Position numbers and translations under genes: made by a program. The notes below the pieces were generated by a model that searched no databases, was not told the DNA's origin, and worked only from the letters and a program-made list of their open reading frames with translations. From Engelhardtia mirabilis (GTDB taxonomy: Bacteria > Planctomycetota > UBA1135 > GCA-002686595): DNA of 64,000 bases. Positions 8,198-15,479 of this stretch are shown piece after piece. Location of the stretch: NCBI RefSeq assembly GCF_007748095.1, contig NZ_CP036287.1:124001-188000 (forward strand). Reading direction: 5' to 3'. Each line of letters starts with the position of its first letter. Position 1 is the stretch's first letter.

Positions 8198-9034
8198 TCA
8201 GTGGGAGCTGATCGGCGCGCGCCGGGGCGCCGAGCCGTCGAGGGCGTCGATCTTGGCCACGCGCAGCCCGTGGCGCTGGGCCCCGAAGGGCGTGCCGAGG
8301 AAGGCGCGCACGATCTCGAGCGCTGCCGCTGTCTCGACCATGCGACCGCCCAGGGTCAGCACGTTGGCGTAGTTGTGCTCCCGCGCGTTGCGGGCCAGGG
8401 CGACCGAGTTGCAGTTGGCCGCGCGCACGCCGGGCACCTTGTTCGCGGCCATGGCCGAGCCGATCCCGGCGCCGTCGACGCACAGGCCGACGTCCGCGCG
8501 CCCCTCGGCGACCTCGCGCGCCACCGCGACGGCGAAGTCGGGGTAGTCCACCGGCTGTTCGTCGTGGGTGCCCAGGTCGTGCACGCGGTGGCCCTGTTCG
8601 GTCAGCTGCGCGGCGAGTAGGCCCTTCAGCTCGAAGCCGCCGTGGTCGGAGCCGAGCGCGACCCGCAGTGCGCCGCCACCGCCGGTCGAGGTCAGCTCGA
8701 TCGAGCGACGTCGGGCTTCGTCGCGGGCGAGGGCGGTCACCAGCGCATCGATCGGTACGGCGAAGCGCCCACCGTCGGCCACGCCCGCCAGGCACTCGAC
8801 CGTGACCACGGCGCGGGACCGGCCAGCCGCGGGGCCCGGATCGGAGCCGGGGCCCGCACCGGCTGGGCCCGGAGTGGCTGCGCCGCGACTGCCGGGGCGC
8901 GGGACGGCGCCCCCGGTGACGTGGATCCCGCCCAGTCGCTGGCCGTCACCGCCGCCGGCCAGAAGTCGGCGCGCGACGCGGGCGGCGATCTCGGGCAGGG
9001 CTCGCTCGAGCGGGTCGGGGCGCGGGGCGGACAT
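8198..9034 (-). CDS. rpiB: RpiB/LacAB-family sugar-phosphate isomerase with extra N-terminal domain
   Basis: The last about 155 residues of this 278-residue protein are an RpiB-type isomerase (LRVALGSDHGGFELK, HDLGTHDEQPVDYPDFA, MAANKVPGVRAA, ARNAREHNYANVLTLGGR), which interconverts ribose-5-P and ribulose-5-P. The usual active-site CGTGIG is here DGAGIG with a Cys two residues earlier (CVDGAGIG, Cys185), so the catalytic Cys is shifted or replaced. The first about 122 residues are extra: a helix (DPLERALPEIAARVARRLL) followed by a Gly/Pro-rich linker and a short alpha/beta segment. This helix looks like a microcompartment targeting peptide. It is the first gene of the rpiB-deoC pair. Activity on another sugar phosphate is possible. 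Confidence 0.88.
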   Translation of the reverse strand: MSAPRPDPLERALPEIAARVARRLLAGGGDGQRLGGIHVTGGAVPRPGSRGAATPGPAGAGPGSDPGPAAGRSRAVVTVECLAGVADGGRFAVPIDALVTALARDEARRRSIELTSTGGGGALRVALGSDHGGFELKGLLAAQLTEQGHRVHDLGTHDEQPVDYPDFAVAVAREVAEGRADVGLCVDGAGIGSAMAANKVPGVRAANCNSVALARNAREHNYANVLTLGGRMVETAAALEIVRAFLGTPFGAQRHGLRVAKIDALDGSAPRRAPISSH

Positions 9035-9135
9035 CGGACGGGCAGTCTAGCCCCCGGTGGTCACCGCCATCCGCGGCCAGTGGGGCCAACTCGCTCACCG
9101 GCGGTGCCCTTCGGTCCGCCCCCGAAGGCGCGACC

Positions 9136-9627
9136 TCAGATCCGACCGTCGGACAGCAGGCGGTCGACGATCATCACCTCGTCCCGCGCGGCGTCACGCT
9201 CGCCGGTCCGCAGGGTCAGGCGGCCGTCGTCGAGCTGGGCCTGCTCCCGGGCTGCCTGGATCGTGCGCAGGAGGTCCAGCACCCGATCCTCGAGCCGCCG
9301 GCCGGGGACGTTCTCCACGACCAACTGCACCTGTCCGTCGGCGATGCTGTCCCAGTCGAGCCGCGGGGCCTGGAGGCTGCTCGAGGTCAGGCTGAGGCGC
9401 ACCACGGGACGCGGGAACAGGACGACCGAACGCGCAAACAGGGCCCGCAGTCGGACCCTGTCATGGGCGCGGAGCCACAGCTCCGAGGCTTCTCCGCCGG
9501 GTAGGGCCAGTTCCTGGCGCGGCAGAACGAGGAGTTGCCGCGGTACCTGCGACATGTCCTCCAGCCGGTCACGCCAGTAGCGCGGCTCGAAGAGCATCGG
9601 GTGTAGGAAGCAGGTCTTGGGACACAC
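9136..9627 (-). CDS. Hypothetical protein
   Basis: I do not recognise this 163-codon frame. It encodes a charged protein without signal peptide or membrane segment (for example LVLPRQELALPGGEASELWLRAH, then a predicted helix near EDRVLDLLRTIQAAREQAQ). The codon pattern is GC-rich at third positions along most of the frame, which supports coding. The true start is uncertain: ATG at the beginning of the frame, a second Met at residue 11 (MLFEPRY) or a third at residue 25 (MSQVPRQ). It lies 101 bp upstream of rpiB on the same strand and could be expressed with it. It might be a small sensor or PilZ-like domain, but no motif proves this. Confidence 0.5.
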   Translation of the reverse strand: MCPKTCFLHPMLFEPRYWRDRLEDMSQVPRQLLVLPRQELALPGGEASELWLRAHDRVRLRALFARSVVLFPRPVVRLSLTSSSLQAPRLDWDSIADGQVQLVVENVPGRRLEDRVLDLLRTIQAAREQAQLDDGRLTLRTGERDAARDEVMIVDRLLSDGRI

Positions 9628-9983
9628 GACCCGTGGCAGAGCCCACCGCGGCGGCGAACCGAACGAACCCGGATGTAATAGCCATGTAAGTGGCAGTTAC
9701 CGGCCCGACTGGGCCGAAAGCCTCTGCCCGACCCCGCCCGCGGTATCAGTGGATGCGGCGGTCCTGTTATGCATCCCCGGGACCTGTCCCAATGGCTGAC
9801 GCCCGCGACGAGCGGCCCTTGGGTAGACAGAGCCCCGGATTGCGGTCTCGGGCCAAAAAACCTTCCATACGTTTGCCTCGAACCGTCCCTAGGTCCGGAA
9901 TGGCCCGCGGTGAGGTCCGTAAGGCCCACGCACCGTCCCCCTATCCGCCGTGCCGCACCCTGCGCCGCTGCGTCCCTTCTGCC
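9628..9983. other. Upstream region of the amidohydrolase array
   Basis: About 356 bp separate the divergent hypothetical gene from the first amidohydrolase gene. It is less GC-rich around 9670-9700 and 9850-9880, as expected for a promoter zone, and probably carries the promoter of the long array. I see no convincing sigma-factor consensus, operator palindrome or riboswitch, and no short gene with codon bias. Confidence 0.4.
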
Positions 9984-11432
9984 ATGCGTGAACTCCGCAC
10001 CTGCCTGCCGCTGGTGATCGGCCTCCTCGCCGCCCCCACGGCCCTGGCCGCACCGGTCACTCCTCCCGTCCACCCGCTCGCCGTGCCGACGGCAGTCGCC
10101 GGGACCTCCGTCGACGGCACTTTCGAGGGCGACGACACCTCCGAGGGCGAAAGGGCCGATGGTGACGCGGTCGAATCGGCTCCCGCCGTTCTGATCCACG
10201 CCGGACGCGTCATCGTCCGGCCTGGCAAGGAGCTCGAAGGGGTCGACGTGCTGATCGAGGGTGGCCGCATCGCCGCCGTCGGCGTCGGTCTCGAAGTGCC
10301 CGAGGGCGCTCGCGTGATCGAAGGCGCGGTCGTTTGCGCGGGCTTCATCGATCCTTGGTCGACCCTGGGCATCGACGGCGCCAGCCTCAGCGATCGCGGC
10401 GCCGGGCCGGCCACGCGCACGGTGGACGGCTTCGACCCCTACGCCGAGAAGGCCTGGCGCGAAGCGGCCCTGGCCGCGGGCGTGACGGTTGCGCGCATCC
10501 AAGCGGGGGCCGGCTCGCGCATCGGCGGCTTGGGCGCGATGGTTCGCAACGATCGCAACGCGTCCTTGGATTCGATCCTGCTGTCTGACGCCTGCGTCGC
10601 GGCCCAGGTCGAGGGCGGCGACGTCTTCGAGCGCCTCGACTCGGTGGAGAAGATCGTCCAGTCGATCGAGAAGGGTGACCGCTATCGCCGCTCGCAGATC
10701 GACTACGAGAGCGACCTGGCCGAGTGGGAGGAAGCCATCGCCAAGGCCGAGAAGGAGCTCGAGGACGACTTCAAGAAGGCCAAGAAGGACCGCAAGAAGG
10801 AGATGGACGAGGCCCGCGAGAAGGGCAAGGAGTTCAAGGAGAAGCGCTACAAGGAGGACTCCCGCCCGCGGGCTCCGCGCTTCGACGCCGACTCCCAGGT
10901 CCTGGCGCGCGTGGCCAGCGGTGAGCTGCCGATCGTGATCGAGGCCCACCGCGTGGCGGAGATGCGCCTCTTGCTCGAGCTCATGGCCAAGCAGCCCCGC
11001 ACCCGCTGGATCCTGGCCGGGGCGTCCGACGGCCACCTCATCGCCGAGGAGCTGGACGATGCCGGCGTCACCGTCCTGGTGGTGCCCGAGCGCCGTGGAC
11101 TCGGCGGGCGCTTCGGTGCCAAGGAACTCCAACTCGCCGGACAACTGCAGTCCGCGGGTGTCGACGTGATGATCGGGACCGCTGGCGACAGCGAGGTCCG
11201 CGACCTGCCGCTCCTGGCGGCGATGGCGGTGGGGCACGGCCTCGACCGCGAGGCCGCCCTGGCGGCGATCACCACTCGCCCGGCGCGAGCCTTCGACCTG
11301 GCCGATCGGGCGGGCACCGTCGAGGTCGGCAAGAACGCCGACCTGGTCGTGCTCACCGGCGATCCCCTCGCCTCTTCGTCGCGCGTGCAGTTCGTCGTGC
11401 TCGGTGGCGAAGTCGTCGTCGAGCGAGAGTAG
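9984..11432 (+). CDS. Amidohydrolase-like exported protein A, HxH motif lost
   Basis: The first gene of the array encodes 482 residues with a signal peptide (MRELRTCLPLVIGLLAAPTALA). The small beta domain (VLIHAGRVIVRPGKELEGVDVLIEGG) and the C-terminal signature DRAGTVEVGKNADLVVLTGDPL are those of imidazolonepropionase-like amidohydrolases. Where active members have PGxxDxHxH it reads AGFIDPWSTLG, so both His ligands are gone. A later His survives (IEAHR). Residues about 255-300 form a Lys/Glu-rich helical insert (WEEAIAKAEKELEDDFKK and following) that would project from the barrel. Metal-dependent hydrolysis is unlikely; a structural or binding role is inferred. ATG 9984 is chosen because the signal peptide begins there. 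Confidence 0.85.
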   Translation: MRELRTCLPLVIGLLAAPTALAAPVTPPVHPLAVPTAVAGTSVDGTFEGDDTSEGERADGDAVESAPAVLIHAGRVIVRPGKELEGVDVLIEGGRIAAVGVGLEVPEGARVIEGAVVCAGFIDPWSTLGIDGASLSDRGAGPATRTVDGFDPYAEKAWREAALAAGVTVARIQAGAGSRIGGLGAMVRNDRNASLDSILLSDACVAAQVEGGDVFERLDSVEKIVQSIEKGDRYRRSQIDYESDLAEWEEAIAKAEKELEDDFKKAKKDRKKEMDEAREKGKEFKEKRYKEDSRPRAPRFDADSQVLARVASGELPIVIEAHRVAEMRLLLELMAKQPRTRWILAGASDGHLIAEELDDAGVTVLVVPERRGLGGRFGAKELQLAGQLQSAGVDVMIGTAGDSEVRDLPLLAAMAVGHGLDREAALAAITTRPARAFDLADRAGTVEVGKNADLVVLTGDPLASSSRVQFVVLGGEVVVERE

Positions 11433-11556
11433 CCCGGCCGTCTCTTTCGCGTCCCGTCCACGTCCCCGTCGCGCTCCCTCCAATGGGGCGCCGTGGGGGC
11501 GAATCCACCGACCGAGCGGGGCAATCGCACCGCCTCCCGTACCACCCCCGAAAGCC

Positions 11557-12693
11557 ATGCATGCAACCCTGATCGGCCTCGCCCTCGCGCTGGCCCCCGG
11601 GCTGCCCGACGCCCCCGAATCCGTCGCGACAACGAACGGCGTTGTCGTGAACGGTGCTGCTGCGCCGGTCTTCGCGATCAAGGCGACCACGGTCGTCGTC
11701 GGCGACGGCAACGTCCTCGAGAACGGCATCGTCGTCATCGAGGGCGGCCGCATCCGCGACGTGGGCGTCGGCCTGACGCTGCCCGAGGGCACCAACCTGG
11801 TCGAGCACGACGGTGTGCTCACGGCAGGCATGGTCGCCCCCCAGAGCAACCTGCTGCCCGCCAGCGAGCGCACGGACTCCACGCGACCCTTCCTCGAAGG
11901 GGCCGAGTTGCGGTTCGGCTTCGACCCGCAGACGCAGGCGTGCGAGCAAGCGGCGGCAGCCGGGATCACCACTGCGGTGCTCACGCCCGCGGCGTCCAAC
12001 GTCGTCGGCGGCTTGACGGCTGTGGTCAAGACCCACGGCGGCAAGGTCGTGAAGGGCAAGGCACACCTGGCCCTCTCGGTCAACGCGGCGGCGGCCAACA
12101 CGGACCGTTACCCAACCAGCTACTCGGGCGTGATCGCCGAACTCGATGCGCGCCTGGGCGAGGGCGCCGAGGGCGTGTACGCCGAGGCTCGCTCGGGCGC
12201 CCTGCCGGTGCTGATCGCGGCCACCACCGAGGCCGACGCCCAGCGCGCCATGGCCCTGGCCAAGCGCCACGGTCTGCGCGGCGCCCTGCTCGGCGCACGC
12301 CGCGTCGGCGAGCAGCAGGTCGAGAGCCTGAGGAGCAGCGGCCTCGCCGTGGTCTTCGACAGCTTCGGCCCGGGACTGGGCGAGCGCTCGATCAACGCCA
12401 TGTTGGCGGTCGTCGAGGCCGGCCTGCCCTTCGCCTTCGAGCTGACCGACGCCACCCGCTTCCGCTTCGACGGCGCCGCCCTGGTGCGCGCCGGGGCCGA
12501 TGCCGACACCGTCTGGAAGGCCATGACCTCGGGCGCCGCCGCCATCGCCGGCGTCGGTGACCGCGTCGGCACCCTGCGCCGCGGGTTGGACGCCGACCTG
12601 CTTCTTTGGAGCGGCCACCCGCTCGACCTGACCAGCGTGCTCGAGGCCGTCTATGTCGGCGGCGAGCGCGTGCACGGAGGTGACGACCAATGA
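11557..12693 (+). CDS. Amidohydrolase-like exported protein B, HxH motif lost
   Basis: This is the shortest array member (378 residues), starting at ATG 11557 with a weak signal peptide (MHATLIGLALALAPGLPDA). It keeps the N-terminal beta domain (VVVGDGNVLENGIVVIEGGRI) and the C-terminal DRVGTLRRGLDADLLLWSGHPL. The metal site is absent: the motif position reads LTAGMVAPQSNLL, and the later His and Asp ligands of the barrel are also missing (LPVLIAATTEAD). The loop NVVGGLTAVVKTHGG, conserved in the array, is retained. It lies 124 bp after protein A and its stop overlaps the next start by 4 nt (ATGA), so translational coupling with C is likely. Confidence 0.85.
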   Translation: MHATLIGLALALAPGLPDAPESVATTNGVVVNGAAAPVFAIKATTVVVGDGNVLENGIVVIEGGRIRDVGVGLTLPEGTNLVEHDGVLTAGMVAPQSNLLPASERTDSTRPFLEGAELRFGFDPQTQACEQAAAAGITTAVLTPAASNVVGGLTAVVKTHGGKVVKGKAHLALSVNAAAANTDRYPTSYSGVIAELDARLGEGAEGVYAEARSGALPVLIAATTEADAQRAMALAKRHGLRGALLGARRVGEQQVESLRSSGLAVVFDSFGPGLGERSINAMLAVVEAGLPFAFELTDATRFRFDGAALVRAGADADTVWKAMTSGAAAIAGVGDRVGTLRRGLDADLLLWSGHPLDLTSVLEAVYVGGERVHGGDDQ

Positions 12694-13955
12694 TCGTTTC
12701 GACCCTCGCCGCCGCCTGCGCCGCGGTGCTCTTCTCTGGACCCGTCGCCGGGCCCGTCATCGGTGGCGTCGCGACCGACGACTATATCAATGGCGTCGCG
12801 TCGGACGACCAAGAGACCAAGCGCTCGTGGACGATCAGCGCCGATGCGATCTACACCGCCGACGGCAGCGTGATCGAGAACGGCTTCATCCGCGTCCAGG
12901 ACGGCAAGATCGTCGCCATGGGGCCCGGTGGCCCGAGTGGCGGCGACGTGATTCGAGTCGGCGCGATCACGCCCGGCTTGATCGACCTGAGCCTGCGCGT
13001 CGCCGCCAGTTGGAACACCGTCGAACAGGGCAGCGAGGTCACCGCCAATATGCGGATGGCCGACGCTGTCGACCTGTTCGACGAGGACTGGCAGCGCGCT
13101 CTGCGCGGCGGCGTGACCACCGCTCTGGCGACGCCCCTCGATCGCAACGTGATCGGCGGCCTCGGCGTCGCGCTCAAGACCGGCGGTGAGCCGACCATCG
13201 AAGCGCGCCAGGTGGCGGCAGACGTGGTCCTGCGCGGCTGCGTCGGCAGCCTGCCGAGCTCCGGCAACCGGCCCGCCTTCCAGCGCCCGAACTCGATCTT
13301 CAACCGCCGGCCCACGACTCGCATGGGCGTCGAATGGGAGGCTCGCAAGGCCTTCTACGACGCCATGGTGGCAGCGGCAGACGAGTCGAAGAGCTTCCCG
13401 GGCGCCGAGCAGCTGCAGGCTGCCATGGCCGGCGAGCTGCCCTTCATGGTCCAGGCCGCGACGACCCAGGACATCCGCACGACGCTGTTCCTGAAGGACG
13501 AGTTCGGCATTCCGAACCTGATCCTCGACTCGGCCGCCGAGGCGTGGAAGGAGCCCCAGATGGTCCAGCGCTCAGGCGCCTCGGTGGTCCTGCCGCCCTT
13601 CACCTGGGACGGACGGACCGACGTCGACGGCGCCGCGATGCCCTGGAACACCGCCGCTGGTCTGGCCGAGCTCGGCGTGACCTTCGCCCTCTCCGGGCAC
13701 GGCAGCAGCGAGCCCGACCAACGCCTGTCGATGCAGCCCCTCTACGCCATGCGTGGTGGACTCGACTTCGACACGGCCCTGGCCTCGGTGACCCGCGTGC
13801 CGGCCGAGATGATCGGCATCTCCGATCGCGTCGGCACCCTCGCCATCGGCAAGGACGCCGACCTGTGCCTGTGGAGCGGCGTGCCCTTCGAGGCCACGTC
13901 CGCCGTCGTGGGCGTGATGCTCGAAGGCGACTTGGTCGTCGATCCGCGTGACTGA
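12690..13955 (+). CDS. Amidohydrolase-like exported protein C, HxH motif lost
   Basis: This 421-residue protein starts at ATG 12690, overlapping the stop of B. It has a signal peptide (MIVSTLAAACAAVLFSGPVAG), the beta-domain strand DGSVIENGFIRVQDGKIVAMG and the C-terminal DRVGTLAIGKDADLCLWSGVP. The motif position is TPGLIDLSLRVA: the Asp remains but both His are replaced. The loop NVIGGLGVALKTGG is conserved. No other metal ligand is clear (LPFMVQAATTQD). The segment FQRPNSIFNRRPTTRMG is specific to this paralogue. It fits the family fold but probably not a metal hydrolase. Confidence 0.85.
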   Translation: MIVSTLAAACAAVLFSGPVAGPVIGGVATDDYINGVASDDQETKRSWTISADAIYTADGSVIENGFIRVQDGKIVAMGPGGPSGGDVIRVGAITPGLIDLSLRVAASWNTVEQGSEVTANMRMADAVDLFDEDWQRALRGGVTTALATPLDRNVIGGLGVALKTGGEPTIEARQVAADVVLRGCVGSLPSSGNRPAFQRPNSIFNRRPTTRMGVEWEARKAFYDAMVAAADESKSFPGAEQLQAAMAGELPFMVQAATTQDIRTTLFLKDEFGIPNLILDSAAEAWKEPQMVQRSGASVVLPPFTWDGRTDVDGAAMPWNTAAGLAELGVTFALSGHGSSEPDQRLSMQPLYAMRGGLDFDTALASVTRVPAEMIGISDRVGTLAIGKDADLCLWSGVPFEATSAVVGVMLEGDLVVDPRD

Positions 13956-14025
13956 AACCCTCCCGCTCTATTCCGACTCTGACGAGCGACCCCGTACAGC
14001 AAGCAATCCAACGGAGCCCTCACCG

Positions 14026-15477
14026 ATGAACCATCGAACGAGCCGCCAAGCGGGAATCGGCAGCCGCCTCTTCACCGGCATCGCCTTCGCCGCCGTAGCC
14101 ACCGCGCCCTTCGCCCAAGCCGACAAGCTGGTGATCGAAGCTGGCCGCATCATCCAGAACTCGGGAACCGAGATCGAAAACGGCGTGATCGTGGTCGAGG
14201 ACGGCCGCATCGTCGCCATCGGTCCGGCCGCCGAGGTCGAGAAGCCCTGGGACGCGCCCGTGGTGGGCGGGCCCGAGCTGGTCGCCTTCCCGGGCTTCAT
14301 CGAAGCCCACTCGAACCGCGGCATGGACCGCCCCAACGAGAACATCGACGTCGCGCCGTTCCTGGACGTGCGCGACTCGATCGACCCGATCAACCTCTAC
14401 TTCGAGGACTGCCTGCGCTGGGGGGTCACGACGATCAACGTCCAGCAGGGCAACGACACGGTCGTCGCCGCCAAGGGACGCATCGTGCATCCGACCGGGA
14501 TGACCGTGGAAGAGATGACCGTGCGCCCGAACTACGGGCTCAAGCTCTCCGCGGCGCCCAAGCGCGGCAACTCGCGCGCCACCCAGGCCCAGGCCCTGCG
14601 CGGCGCATTCGGCGACCTGCAGCGCTACCTCGAGGACGTCGTCGCCGACGCCCGTCAGGGCGGCGACCTGGCCCGCCGCGAGGCCCTCTACCAGGGTCGC
14701 GACATGGAAGGCGAGAAGGCCAAGGGCCGCGCCATGGGCGGCAGCACCTGGAAGGTCGACGGCCTCGAGCTGATCCCGCGCGGCGCAATCGACGAGCAGC
14801 AGGAGCCCCTCCTGGAGCTGGTCGAGGGCCGCTACGACGCCTTCGTCTGGTGCGGCAGCCCCCGCGACGTGCACCTCGCGATCGACATCGCGACCCAGAA
14901 CGGTTTCCTCGATCGGACCACGCTGGTGCTCGACAGCTCGTGCTGGAAGGCCGCTGACGTGATCGCCGCCGCGGGCCTCGACGTGATCCTGCAGGGGTCG
15001 CAGATGGACACCGAGACCGACCCGGTCACCGGTGAGGAGACCGAGACCTTCGTTCCCGGTGTGTTCGCGGAGAAGGGCATCACCTTCGCCCTCTCGAGCG
15101 AGAACGCCAGCAGCAACTCCCTGTGGTTCCAGGCGGCCCGCGCCGTGGCCCACGGGCTCGACCGGGCCGCGGCGTTGGACGCCGTGACCACCACCCCGGC
15201 GGCCATCCTGGGCCTTGGCGACCAGGTTGGCAGTCTCGAGGTCGGCAAGCTGGCCGACATCCTGCTGCTCTCCGGCGACCCGCTCAGCTCGCAGTCGTGG
15301 GTCGAGCACGCCTTCATCGAAGGCAACCACGTCTACGACCGCAGCAAGGACGTCCGCAACAAGTACATCTTCGAGGGTCAACAGCCCCTCGGTGCCGGCT
15401 CCGCGTCGCCCCAGGGCGTCGAGAGCGTCGGTGTGGTGGAAGAGTCCAACGACGACGAAGACGCCGAAGAGAAGTGA
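14026..15477 (+). CDS. Amidohydrolase-like exported protein D, degenerate metal motif
   Basis: This 483-residue protein begins at ATG 14026, followed by a long signal sequence ending FAQADK. It is intermediate in the array: the motif reads FPGFIEAHSNRG, so the first His is kept and the second is Asn. The rest of the ligands look lost (YDAFVWCGSPRDVH; ITFALSSENASS). The C-terminal signature DQVGSLEVGKLADILLLSGDPL is intact. The final about 60 residues are an extra tail ending in an acidic run (NDDEDAEEK). It lies 70 bp after C and 2 bp before E. One-His sites can still bind a single metal, so weak activity is not excluded. Confidence 0.85.
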   Translation: MNHRTSRQAGIGSRLFTGIAFAAVATAPFAQADKLVIEAGRIIQNSGTEIENGVIVVEDGRIVAIGPAAEVEKPWDAPVVGGPELVAFPGFIEAHSNRGMDRPNENIDVAPFLDVRDSIDPINLYFEDCLRWGVTTINVQQGNDTVVAAKGRIVHPTGMTVEEMTVRPNYGLKLSAAPKRGNSRATQAQALRGAFGDLQRYLEDVVADARQGGDLARREALYQGRDMEGEKAKGRAMGGSTWKVDGLELIPRGAIDEQQEPLLELVEGRYDAFVWCGSPRDVHLAIDIATQNGFLDRTTLVLDSSCWKAADVIAAAGLDVILQGSQMDTETDPVTGEETETFVPGVFAEKGITFALSSENASSNSLWFQAARAVAHGLDRAAALDAVTTTPAAILGLGDQVGSLEVGKLADILLLSGDPLSSQSWVEHAFIEGNHVYDRSKDVRNKYIFEGQQPLGAGSASPQGVESVGVVEESNDDEDAEEK

Positions 15478-15479
15478 CG

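Noticed and set aside
9387..12101. 904-codon minus-strand frame opposite amidohydrolase genes A and B
   Set aside because: It mirrors real plus-strand genes with signal peptides and conserved domains; its own protein has no recognisable motif.
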